64,000 bases of DNA from a marine gamma proteobacterium HTCC2143 (lineage in GTDB: Bacteria > Pseudomonadota > Gammaproteobacteria > Pseudomonadales > Dasaniaceae): assembly GCA_000169075.1 (NCBI GenBank), contig AAVT01000001.1, forward strand, positions 124,001 to 188,000. The letters are read 5' to 3'. The notes under the pieces are model-generated. The model saw only the letters and a program-made list of their open reading frames with translations, did no database searches and was not told where the DNA came from. The position numbers and the translations under genes were made by a program. Position 1 is the first letter of the stretch. Each line of letters begins with the position of its first letter. Shown piece by piece: positions 34,470-46,400 of this stretch.

Positions 34470-35654
34470 ATGCCCTATGTCGAGAATCAAACCATCCACG
34501 ATGCGGACTCACATATCATGGAAGTACCCGGCATGGTTGCTGGTTATCTGGAAAAAAAGCATCTCGCCGCTTTTAATGAAAAAAACCGCGCTAGCCCACA
34601 ACAATTAGCATGGGCAAAAGAGGCACAGGCTTTACAGGATGATACGGAATTTCGCGCCGGCGATAACGCTAATATTTTATTGCGAAAAGATCATCATGCA
34701 TTGGGGTCGTTTCGAAAAGAAGACAGGCCCAAGGCCTTAGACTTACTGGGATTTACCAGCCAACTGGTTTTTACCACAGAGGCACTGAGCAACTATGGTC
34801 TCGAGCACAGTGACGAAAGCGAGCTGGCATTAGCGACCGCCGTTGCTCACAATCGAATGATGGCAGATTTTTGTGCTGTTGATAAACGTCTGCTAGCAAC
34901 GGGCTATGTTCCACTGGTTGATATTGACCAGGCACCAATAATTGCAGCCCAAGCTTTAGCTATGGGCTGCAAAGCACTGATCATTCCCTCTCGATGTCCC
35001 GCTGGTCACTCGCCTTCTCATATCGGTTTTGACGCTTTATGGGCTGTCGCCGAAGAGGCTGGCGCGCCCATTTTATTCCACGTCGGCGGTGAAGAAAAAA
35101 TGCATGATGCCTATTTCGAAAATGGCCTGCCGCGGGTAAAAGACTTTCATGGAGGTGACGAAAACTTTACCGCCACTAGTTTCATGACTATTCCCATCGC
35201 AGTTTGGCAAACGATGTCAGTGCTTATCCTTGATGGCGTATGCGATCGTTTCCCCCGACTGCAGTTTGGCGCCATTGAACTTGGAGCGTCCTGGGTGCCG
35301 AGCTGGATGCGATTTATGGATTCTGGTTTTGATGCTTTTTTTAAGGGTGAAGAGCGACTAAAAAAATTGTCAGCAAGACCCAGCGAAATCGCACAGCGTC
35401 AGTTTAAAATAACGCCGTATCCACACGAAGACACAGGCTGGATTATTAAAAACTCCGGTGAAGATATGCTACTTTTTTCGTCTGACTTCCCTCATATCGA
35501 AGGAGGTAGAAATCCCTTAAAACGATTTAGCGATTCACTAGTGAATGCGAATAACATAGAGGTCAAAAAATTCTATCGTGATAACTTTATTACCTTAATG
35601 GGCGCGGGCCTAGACCCGTCACTCCACGACCATCCGTCGGTAAAAACGAGATAA
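34470..35654 (+). CDS. amidohydrolase-2 (ACMSD-like) metal-dependent hydrolase
   Basis: 394 residues from the ATG at 34470, chosen because AAGGAG lies about 8 nt upstream; an ATG at 34413 has no such site. TIM-barrel hydrolase with DADSHIME (metal-binding Asp/His), ILFHVGGEEKMH, and FSSDFPHIEGG near the C-terminus. Relatives are decarboxylases or hydrolases of ring-cleavage or aromatic acids. No partner enzyme sits beside it, since FadH is convergent. Reaction unknown. Confidence 0.82.
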   Translation: MPYVENQTIHDADSHIMEVPGMVAGYLEKKHLAAFNEKNRASPQQLAWAKEAQALQDDTEFRAGDNANILLRKDHHALGSFRKEDRPKALDLLGFTSQLVFTTEALSNYGLEHSDESELALATAVAHNRMMADFCAVDKRLLATGYVPLVDIDQAPIIAAQALAMGCKALIIPSRCPAGHSPSHIGFDALWAVAEEAGAPILFHVGGEEKMHDAYFENGLPRVKDFHGGDENFTATSFMTIPIAVWQTMSVLILDGVCDRFPRLQFGAIELGASWVPSWMRFMDSGFDAFFKGEERLKKLSARPSEIAQRQFKITPYPHEDTGWIIKNSGEDMLLFSSDFPHIEGGRNPLKRFSDSLVNANNIEVKKFYRDNFITLMGAGLDPSLHDHPSVKTR

Positions 35655-35664
35655 CTATTTGATC

Positions 35665-35695
35665 GTGCAAGGGAACGTTTCCGATCCCTTTGCAC
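35665..35695. terminator. hairpin between convergent genes
   Basis: Inverted repeat GTGCAAGGGA / TCCCTTTGCAC with a 10-base loop, just after the amidohydrolase stop and 50 bp before the end of the fadH gene. There is no long T-run on either side, so it is a weak or rho-assisted terminator candidate only. Confidence 0.45.
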
Positions 35696-35744
35696 ATGCG
35701 TTATACCAACTTTAACGTTTAATAGCTTGTTAGAACCGTATCTG

Positions 35745-37802
<2,058 letters not shown>

Positions 37803-37971
37803 TCATTATTATGAGCACTTTTAACCCAGTCTGTACCGAGTCGAAGGATTCTATCTGGTTCGCCGTTTTTCAACAACAATCGAGACCTATCATTTATCAC
37901 TAACAACTACGATAATGGCCGCCGGAACATCAATTTGTATAGCGGACAACATTCAATAGGCTCAGTCATCC

Positions 37972-39297
37972 ATGGCAAAAACTCCAGAACTGGCAGCACG
38001 GGTTCGCAGCCGCCATGTCTGGGACCTTGCTTGGCCAACTATTATTAGCAATTTGACGCTCACCTCTGTCGGCCTCGTTCACATCAAAATCGTTTCGTCT
38101 CACGGGACCGAAGCGATTGCTGCTGTCACCACTGGGCACCGCGTTTACTTTTTGCTCCAGGCAATTTTAATGGGATTGGCAGCCGGCGCAACTGCCATTA
38201 TTGCCCGGCACTGGGGCGGAGGGGCCAGAAACCTCGCTGGCGCAGCCACCTATAATGCACTCAAATTAGCACTATGGGCCGCGTTACTGTCTGGCATATT
38301 GTTTTTTGCCGGCGCAGATCTAATCACTACCGCATTCGGGCTTGAGCAGGAGGCAGCTCGGCTGGCGGCTCAATTCGTTCGAGTAATGGCGGCCTTCAAC
38401 CTGCTCTACGCACTGTCAATGATACTAACAACCGCTATTCGGGCCGCGGGAGACGCACGTACGGCAATGCATTATTCGATTGCTTCTGCGCTGCTGAATA
38501 TCGCTCTGTGTGTAGTGTTGGCTAATGGCTATTTTGGATTCCCTGCACTGGGGGCTATAGGCGCAGCCCTTGCAGGCGGCTTATCCTCGCTGCTGGTCTG
38601 CGCGCCTTTGACATGGAAGTGGATCAACGGCAAATTGGTTATTCCTTTCGAGAGAAAGGGAGACGCGGGGGACAATAAGAAGCTGATCAAACTCGCTGGA
38701 CCTGCGGCATTAGAGCAGGCGGTGATCAATCTCGGCCTTATCGTTTTTATGGCTCTGGTTGCTAATTACGGGACAGCAGCATTTGCTGCCTATGGCTTGG
38801 GTATTTCACTACTGTCAGCGGTATTAGTAATAGGGTTTAGTTTTAGCTTGGCCGGTGCGACGTTGACGGCGCAATACTTAGGTGCCAACAACCCACAACA
38901 AGCGTGGCAGAGTGCGCTGCGAACGATCAAATTATCATTTATAACGCTGGTCGTGCTGGGCACGTCGCTTATCGCGTTCGGTAGAGCACTTAGTAGCTTT
39001 ATGGTCGACGACCCCGACGTAATCGACAACTCCGTTTTATTATTAGGCGTATTAGCGGCGGTACTGCCACTGATGTCGATTGAAATGGCCATCGGGGGCG
39101 TGTTGCGCGGCGCGGGTGATACTCGATTCCCTTTACTGGCAACCTTTGCTGGCCTGTTTACGCGGATCACTGTCGGCTTGGTGGTCATTTATCTGGAGTT
39201 ACCACTGTTTTGGCTTTACGGATCAATGATTGCTGACTACTTTGTTAAAATGGTGCTGATGATTCATCGATTCCGACGTAAACAGTGGCTCAAATAA
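37972..39297 (+). CDS. MATE-family efflux transporter
   Basis: 441 residues, twelve helices. Opens with HVWDLAWPTIISNLTLTSVG, a typical first MATE helix. Pseudo-repeat halves are visible (GLAAGATAIIARHWGGG in the first; GFSFSLAGATLTAQYLGANN in the second). It exports cationic or hydrophobic compounds using a Na+ or H+ gradient. Divergent from fadH with 190 bp between. No regulator is next to it. Confidence 0.9.
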   Translation: MAKTPELAARVRSRHVWDLAWPTIISNLTLTSVGLVHIKIVSSHGTEAIAAVTTGHRVYFLLQAILMGLAAGATAIIARHWGGGARNLAGAATYNALKLALWAALLSGILFFAGADLITTAFGLEQEAARLAAQFVRVMAAFNLLYALSMILTTAIRAAGDARTAMHYSIASALLNIALCVVLANGYFGFPALGAIGAALAGGLSSLLVCAPLTWKWINGKLVIPFERKGDAGDNKKLIKLAGPAALEQAVINLGLIVFMALVANYGTAAFAAYGLGISLLSAVLVIGFSFSLAGATLTAQYLGANNPQQAWQSALRTIKLSFITLVVLGTSLIAFGRALSSFMVDDPDVIDNSVLLLGVLAAVLPLMSIEMAIGGVLRGAGDTRFPLLATFAGLFTRITVGLVVIYLELPLFWLYGSMIADYFVKMVLMIHRFRRKQWLK

Positions 39298-39492
39298 ACG
39301 CATTGCTTTTGATACCGAGATGCTCAAGAAAGAGCCACGGATTAAGTTTTTGTCAGAAAGCTGGATTTGAAGCGCGTTTTTCCGTAAAACACCGAATTAG
39401 AGACTTTTTACGCCAACACAACATGAGCGTGCCGACCAACTAATACCGGCACATGAAAGATTGCGAAAAAATAACCACCGAGGAATCAAATT

Positions 39493-41337
39493 ATGCCGTC
39501 TTACAAGGCCCCCGTCGATGAGTTCAAATTTATCCTGAAGGATTTTTTAAAGGTGCTTGATTACACCGATACGCCAGGTTTCGAATCGGTGGATGGTGAG
39601 TTAATTGATCAAATTCTCGAAAATGGCGCCAAGTTCTATGAAGAAGTGTGGGCGCCGTTAAATATGGTTGGCGATGAACAGGGATGTACCCTTGAAAATG
39701 GCGTGGTGCGCACCCCAGAAGGATTTAAAGACGCGTTTCAGCAGGCTGCTGCAGGAGGCTGGAATTCTCTGTCAATTCCCGAAGCGTTTGGCGGCGCGGG
39801 ACTGCCTGACATATTGTCTTCATGTATCGCCGAAATGGGCAACAGCTCAAATCAGTCTCTGGCTATGTACGGTGGCTTGAGCATGGCGGCACTCTGGTCG
39901 CTAATGGCTTTGGGTAATGACTTCCAGAAGTCAGTGATTGTTCCCAAGCTGGTTGCCGGCGAATGGACTGGCACCATGAACCTGACAGAGCCCCACTGCG
40001 GAACTGACTTAAAGCTGATGAAAACTAAAGCCGTTGCTCAGGACGACGGTACTTACCGGATAACCGGTACCAAGATTTTTATCTCTGGCGGTGATCATGA
40101 TTTAACCGACAATATTATTCATATGGTAATAGCCAAAGTACCCGATGATCACGGAAAACTGAATGATAGCTTAGGGGCGGTTAACTTTTTCATGGTGCCA
40201 AAATTTCTGATCAATGAAGATGGCTCGATCGGAGAGGCCAATGGCGTCTCTACCGGCAGTATTGAAAAGAAAATGGGTATTAAAGGGAATGCCACCTGTG
40301 TACTGAACTACGATAATGCCATTGCTTATAAAGTGCCCGAGAGCCAACCCAAAGCCGCATCCGCAGGCGGTGAAAAGAAGTCTTCGGTTTCGGGTATGGC
40401 GGGCATGTTTCTCATGATGAACGGCGCTCGTATGGGCGTTGGTATGCAGGGCTACGCCCAGTCGGAAGTTGCTTATCAGAATGCGGCACTCTATGCCAAC
40501 GACCGGCTTCAGGGGAGGTCGCTGTCGGGCGCGAAAAACCCTGACGGCGCCGCCGACCCTATCATTGTGTTCCCCGATGTTCGACGTATGCTGATGATGT
40601 CCCGGGCCTTTACTGAAGGCGCACGGGCACTGCACATGTGGCTGTCGTTTTTGGGCACATCGGCGTCAAAATCAACAAACCCTGAAGAACAAATGGCTAG
40701 CGGTGAAATCTCTAATCTGTTGACGCCGGTCATTAAAGGTTACTTGACCGACATGGGTTTCCATTGCACTAACGCTGCTATGCAATGTTTTGGTGGCCAC
40801 GGTTTCATTCGCGAACATGGCATGGAACAATTTGTCCGCGATTCGCGCATTAACCAGATATATGAAGGCGCAAATGGCGTCCAGGCACTCGATTTGCTGG
40901 GCCGCAAAGTATTTGCCAACGGCATGCAGGGTACGAATGCGTTTTTCAACATGATCGACGAGGAAATTTCCGGTGCTGTCGGCGTTGACCGCCTGGATGG
41001 TATGGCCCAATCGCTGGGACGAGGAATTTCTGATCTAAAAGCAGCAACACATTGGGTTGCAGAGAATGCACTGGTCAATCGCGAGCAGGCGGGTGCGGCG
41101 TCTTATGACTATATGACGATGTTCGGCACAGTAGCTCTGGGACTGATGTGGTTAAAAATGATGAAAGTGGCCACGTCCAAGCTCGACTCATCTGAAGGCG
41201 ATGCAGCATTTTTGAATTCGAAAATCGCGCATGGCAACTTTTGGGCGCAAAAAATGTTACCCGATACGGCAAGCTTGTTGGTAAAAATTCAAGCAGGCAG
41301 TGATGTTTTAATGGAATTGGATGCCAGCGCTTTCTGA
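39493..41337 (+). CDS. acyl-CoA dehydrogenase, long FadE-type (614 aa)
   Basis: Longer than a standard ACAD because it has an extra N-terminal segment (residues 1-35, SYKAPVDEFKFILKDFLKVL) and an extra C-terminal domain of about 130 residues, a layout found in bacterial FadE5-like enzymes. Active-site pieces are MNLTEPHCGTDLKLM, ITGTKIFISGGDHDL, and INQIYEGANGVQALDL with Glu at the catalytic position. It should oxidise medium-to-long saturated acyl-CoA. AGGAA lies upstream of the ATG. The MDR gene starts 65 bp later on the same strand. Confidence 0.92.
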   Translation: MPSYKAPVDEFKFILKDFLKVLDYTDTPGFESVDGELIDQILENGAKFYEEVWAPLNMVGDEQGCTLENGVVRTPEGFKDAFQQAAAGGWNSLSIPEAFGGAGLPDILSSCIAEMGNSSNQSLAMYGGLSMAALWSLMALGNDFQKSVIVPKLVAGEWTGTMNLTEPHCGTDLKLMKTKAVAQDDGTYRITGTKIFISGGDHDLTDNIIHMVIAKVPDDHGKLNDSLGAVNFFMVPKFLINEDGSIGEANGVSTGSIEKKMGIKGNATCVLNYDNAIAYKVPESQPKAASAGGEKKSSVSGMAGMFLMMNGARMGVGMQGYAQSEVAYQNAALYANDRLQGRSLSGAKNPDGAADPIIVFPDVRRMLMMSRAFTEGARALHMWLSFLGTSASKSTNPEEQMASGEISNLLTPVIKGYLTDMGFHCTNAAMQCFGGHGFIREHGMEQFVRDSRINQIYEGANGVQALDLLGRKVFANGMQGTNAFFNMIDEEISGAVGVDRLDGMAQSLGRGISDLKAATHWVAENALVNREQAGAASYDYMTMFGTVALGLMWLKMMKVATSKLDSSEGDAAFLNSKIAHGNFWAQKMLPDTASLLVKIQAGSDVLMELDASAF

Positions 41338-41402
41338 GAAAAGGGCTCCCTGTTCTAAAATTCCATAGAATTTTTTTATAGAAATCATCAAAAGGAAAAG
41401 TA

Positions 41403-42419
41403 ATGACTACTGCACATCGATATACATTGGCCAGCCGTCCCACGGGAATGCCGCTGGACGAAAACTTTACTTATGAAACGATCGAAATACCGTCAATCAG
41501 TGACGGCCAGGTTTTGGTTGAAGCTCAATGGCTGTCTCTCGACCCCTATATGCGCGGTCGTATGAGTGCGGCTAAATCTTATGCACCACCGATCGAAATC
41601 GGTGCAGTCATCGTCGGAGAATTTGCTGGAGTCATTATTGAAAGCAAGCATTCCGACTTTAAGGTCGGCGAACATGTTTGTTGTCAGGGGGGCTGGCAAG
41701 ATCACGCGGTGGTCGATGGTGATGAACCCAGCTTGCATAAAGTGGACGCCAGTCTATTACCGCTTTCCGCTTATCTTGGTGTCGCGGGTATGCCGGGCAG
41801 GACCGCTTACTTTGGCTTGCTAGAAAAAGGCCGCCCTCAAGAAGGCGAAACCGTTGTTGTTTCTGCCGCGTCTGGAGCGGTAGGTTCCGTTGTTGGTCAA
41901 ATTGCCAAAATGAAAGGTTGTCGTGTTGTTGGGGTTGCCGGTGGTCAAGAAAAATGTGATTACGTGATTAACGAATTGGGCTTTGATGCCTGTGTGGATT
42001 ACAAAGCGGGTAATCTAAATGCCGACTTAGCTGCTGCCTGCCCCGGTGGTATTGATGTCTATTTCGAGAATGTTGGCGGCGACACTTCCAGAGCGGTCGC
42101 AAAACTTTTAAACAGTGGTGCCCGCATTCCCGTCTGTGGTTATATTTCCAATTATAACGATTCCAGGGAAAATCGTACTGAAACACCGTTCCATATTTTT
42201 GGCGCACTGAACCCCGTTCCCGAACATGGTTTTTTTCTGGTTCACGAATCAGAAAAGACGCCTCAAGAAATGACCGAAGAATTAGCTTCTTGGATCAATC
42301 AAGGGAAACTAAAATACAGAGAATCTGTTGTTGAGGGTTTGCAGAACGCCCCGGAAGCATTCAGAGGCCTGTTAACCGGTAAGAACTTTGGTAAACAACT
42401 GATAAAAATTACCGGCTAG
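41403..42419 (+). CDS. MDR-family NADP-dependent oxidoreductase (curA/YncB-like)
   Basis: 338 residues. N-terminal GroES-like half with LSLDPYMRGRMS, the mark of the leukotriene-B4 12-hydroxydehydrogenase/CurA branch; Rossmann half VVSAASGAVGSVVGQIAK, then VYFENVGGDTS. These enzymes reduce 2-enones or 2-alkenals with NADPH and lack zinc. AAAGGAAAAG is before the ATG. Probably co-transcribed with the ACAD at 39493. An imperfect hairpin (42437-42472) follows the stop codon. Confidence 0.9.
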   Translation: MTTAHRYTLASRPTGMPLDENFTYETIEIPSISDGQVLVEAQWLSLDPYMRGRMSAAKSYAPPIEIGAVIVGEFAGVIIESKHSDFKVGEHVCCQGGWQDHAVVDGDEPSLHKVDASLLPLSAYLGVAGMPGRTAYFGLLEKGRPQEGETVVVSAASGAVGSVVGQIAKMKGCRVVGVAGGQEKCDYVINELGFDACVDYKAGNLNADLAAACPGGIDVYFENVGGDTSRAVAKLLNSGARIPVCGYISNYNDSRENRTETPFHIFGALNPVPEHGFFLVHESEKTPQEMTEELASWINQGKLKYRESVVEGLQNAPEAFRGLLTGKNFGKQLIKITG

Positions 42420-42436
42420 ATAACTTAACTCTCATC

Positions 42437-42472
42437 AAATAAGCCGGAACCTTCAATAATTCCCGCTTATTT
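42437..42472 (+). terminator. possible terminator hairpin
   Basis: AAATAAGCCGG / CCCGCTTATTT, ten of eleven positions paired around a 14-base loop, 18 bp after the MDR stop codon. AT-rich lower stem and no long T-run, so only moderate support. Confidence 0.5.
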
Positions 42473-42547
42473 GGCGTTCAGTTGAGCCACCCCGACGCGA
42501 TCACATCCCTTGAAAAGTCGCCGACGTGTAAAGCTAATAATGCATCA

Positions 42548-43186
42548 TTAAACTAACAGTCCATGCTCTGTTAGTTCTTTCGCCAGTTTTTCTGCCGATG
42601 TGAAATGGTGCCCCAATATACCCAATCTATTTGCCGCTTCAACGTTCTCTGGCAAATCATCCACAAAGATACACCGCTGTGGGTCAACCTGCCATCGCTC
42701 CAAGGCCAATTGATAAAGCTCGGGCGCGGGCTTTCTCAGCTGTTCTTGTCCCGACACCACTATGTCGTCAAATTTATCCAAAAAACTGTAATCGTGCAGC
42801 ACCTCTGATTCGGGGTGTGTTTGCGGCGGCCATACTTGCGACGGCCAGTTAGTCAGTGCATACAGTTTTACCTTGTTATCAAGCAGTTGATTAAATATAC
42901 CCAACGTTGACGGTATTGGTCCAAGAATAAACTTAAACCAATCCCGACAAAACAGATCAATTTCCTTGCTAAGGTCTGGCCGCTTGGCTTTTAAGTCGTC
43001 AAACGCCACATCCCAAGAGTCCAACGTATCGTGACCATGATTTAGAATATCCCACATCGCTCTGCTGTCAAAAAAATGTTGCAGCGCCACTTCATCTCCT
43101 TTGTAAAACTCCCGATAAACCCTGCGCGGATCAAAATCGATTAAAACATTGCCTAAATCAAAAATCACCACATCCCGTCTATTCAT
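42548..43186 (-). CDS. HAD-superfamily hydrolase (subfamily IA)
   Basis: 212 residues from the ATG at 43186 (MNRRDVVIFDLGN); an ATG at 43216 would add ten basic residues not seen in this family. Motif I DLGNVLIDFD has Asp then Gly at the DxD second position, a known variant. Motif II is ALTNWPS and motif III-IV KPAPELY followed by FVDDLPENVEAA. The length and cap fit small-molecule phosphatases or haloacid dehalogenase-like enzymes. It is alone on its strand. The 239-bp upstream gap (43217-43455) has no gene I would support. Confidence 0.85.
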   Translation of the reverse strand: MNRRDVVIFDLGNVLIDFDPRRVYREFYKGDEVALQHFFDSRAMWDILNHGHDTLDSWDVAFDDLKAKRPDLSKEIDLFCRDWFKFILGPIPSTLGIFNQLLDNKVKLYALTNWPSQVWPPQTHPESEVLHDYSFLDKFDDIVVSGQEQLRKPAPELYQLALERWQVDPQRCIFVDDLPENVEAANRLGILGHHFTSAEKLAKELTEHGLLV

Positions 43187-43455
43187 CACCGTTGACCTTT
43201 TTCGTGAAAGACACATCTTTCATTAGCTATCATATACCTTACAGACTCATAACATTTTTCTTAGCAACAACGTTTCAATTGCACAACTTTGTTACTCGTG
43301 CACGTTTCATGTTTTACATAAATGGTAGACGAGCCTCGGCCGCGAATAACACGCAGCGACATTCAGGATAATACAATGACAAATACGTTATCTAAAAGGT
43401 GGAGACTTCATAAGGACCAGGGAAATACTGCCTAGCCAAGGGCAATGCACCATGC

Positions 43456-46400
43456 TCAATTCCCTGAGTTGTTATCCAACTCGGTAATAACAACGCCCAC
43501 ACGACCATCTTCATCGGCGCCGATCGATGCCACCTCTTGTGACAAAGCTATTTGAAACTTTCTTCCATCCTGGAGCTCACATTCCATTTTGGCCCTTATA
43601 GCCCTTTCACCAGGATTACTACGATCATCTTTTGTACTTTTGCATACAAACCCTCGTTTCGCCAATTCTTCATCGGCGTCGCCCGCTGACTTAAACGTCA
43701 CCATATGCATGCAAGTACTTTGATCTTCACATTCCAAAGCGCCGTCATCACTGCACTGCATGAGCAAGTCAATGGGGATTCTCGGCCCACCCGCGAACTC
43801 TCCTGTTGCTAGATTTTTGGGTCTGATTTGCAGAGGGTATGTATAGTAGGTGTCATTGTCCCTATTTGTAATCTGCTTGAAGCTGACTCCGCTACAGCGC
43901 TCTTCCCCTGTAATATCCCTCTCATTACCGGTAGTTTCTAATTTATATTGATTTTCATACATGAAGACAGGGTTGCCTACATCACTCTTGATAGTACGGT
44001 CACTGAAAGGGAAAAGGCATTGTTCACTTGTAAATTTCCCGCCGCGCCCGGGAGTCTTGTCCATAGTCAACATCGTGACAAGTATCTCACCGGGGCCTGC
44101 GTCATTACATTGAGAGTCGATGTTAGCAAAAGCCACTTCATACTTAACACCACGACCACCGGTTGTAGCGCTGCTAACGCCGATATCTGACTCAAACGTT
44201 TTTTGTTCTGTGGTTAACTCATCTCGATATTGCGTTGGTGGCTCGTCTTTTAGATCGCTGCTCAAAGAATAGTACTCCACAGCCACATCAGGCGAGTTGG
44301 GCGCTTTATAATGGCCACAGGCCAAATAACTCAAATTAGCTGGCAGCGAAGCAAGGCCTGCGTTTGGTCTATCTTGCGGCCGATACCACGTTAACTGCGT
44401 ACCATCCACACCACAAAAGCATTGGTTATCAAAACTGTCTAATACGTTTTCATCAAAGATGTCCCCGCTATAACGACGGTCGCATGAAAAGTTGCGCCCT
44501 GAGACCGTTTCCATGATCATTGTAGTGGGATCACTTATCATTTGTACAAAGCTAGCCTCAGTACCATATCCTGGCTTTTCGGCACCCACACCTAGAGCAT
44601 TGACATACCGCTTACCGTAATACAACGTTTGGTCGACACCAGGACAAATAACTTTCTCGCTACCTTCTTGTCCAACGCCAAAACCATTGTCGACGGCTCT
44701 GGCTGTAGGAACAACCTTAGCTGAACATAATGCAATATTACCCGGCATGGGGGCACTCAGTGCCAGTGATGGTTGAGCCACGTCGCCTTCGCCAGCTTCA
44801 CAAAACAAAAGCCCATTATCATTGCCCCAGCGCCCACCAATGCAGGTTTTTTGCGACTCTATTCTTTGACCGCTACCGGTGAGGCAGTCGGCTCTTAGCG
44901 TGGGCGGTGCCATTGAATCACCAGCGGCTCCGGAGAAGGTTGGATTATTACAAGAGTCTTTCCACGAACCATTGTCACCATTTGATGAATTCCAATCGGT
45001 TGCTAGCACCTGAACAGACCCACAACGGGTGCAATCGACAGCATTGCCAGTGGCATAACGATAGTCTCCGCACGTGTTACTGTCGGAACAAAACCCACGA
45101 CATTGACCATCAACCAGGCCCTGGCCCCCTTCCGGCGAAATTGGGTTATTCAACCCTGATGCACATTCATTGAAGCCGCACGACGCGGGACAATCGAAAC
45201 CACCTGGAGCCACAGTAAGACTGTAAGGCTGCAACGTTGCACCATCGTAATAACCTTGGTTAACCGGCGTCTGATCACTCAGTGCAAATAGAGATGGGCA
45301 ATCTTCAAAGCTGCCCACTGCATCAATAATATCGGTGCTGGAATTCGTTGTATCACTATTGAATCGTCTCAAGCTGCGCACACAAGTATCGACTTTTTTA
45401 ATTTGATAACTTTGATATAGCACGCTGCCTTCCGTCCAAACAACACCGGGGGAGGGATCTGTATTGTTACCTGTCGGAAACGTGCCAACCTCTTTCGAAG
45501 GCGAATGCCGGCCTGCAACCCGTGTTACTAGTTCTATCGGGGTTCGGCTACCGTCCCAAAAAATAGCAGGTAGCGCCTTACCTATTTCTGTGGCGTAGTC
45601 GATGCTCCAGCTTTTTCCTTCAGCCCATTGCGCCCATTCACTCGGTGCTTCCAATGGCTCAGATGGGTACACCTGACCGGCAACAGCCAAGTCGCTAATC
45701 ATATGGTTCAAGGTTGTTGTATATAAAATATTGAGTCTTTGTGCATACGCCAAACCTAACTGTGTTTGCGCACAGTTAAACGCATCGGCATGCTCTTCAG
45801 GTGTCGATGGAAAACCCTGCTTTCCGCACCAACCACTCACAAGAGGACTGTACCAAGTGCCGGGCAATGCTGCAGGGTTCTTGATCGATTTAATAGCAAC
45901 ACCATTCTCTATATATGCAACATAGCGATGGATGTTCAGCCAGTTAATCAACTGCTCCTGAACATGAGCGGCCTGCAAAGCACTAACAGCGTTTAAATAG
46001 GCCCCTCCTATGGCATCGTTATATTGATCAAACAGCGGGACAATATCGTAAGATTCAGCTGCCGTAGTAGGCACGCTTGTGCAGGTGCCAGACCCAACGT
46101 CGGCAGATGTTTCACCGCAAATGGTAGGGTCCCATACATTACTAGGGTCGGTTGCTCCCGACGGACAATGCGCGCGCACGGTCAGGTCAGGCGAGGCACA
46201 AATGGACACGGCTGTGTCGAGCGATTGTGCGTAGTACTTATAGAGCAATCCAATGTATTGATTGTCCGACTCCGCGATTTCTCGATAACAATCGTACAAA
46301 CAAGTTGAGGCACTGCTGTAGCTTGAGTTGCTCAGATGGTTAACATCTTCGGTAAAAGTATCAGGCAGGCTGCTAGTCGCCAAAACATCAAATGGGCCAT

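Noticed and set aside
43376..43435. 19-codon frame MTNTLSKRWRLHKDQGNTA with AGGA upstream
   Set aside because: Too short to judge, no TM or precursor-peptide motif, and no neighbouring modification gene.
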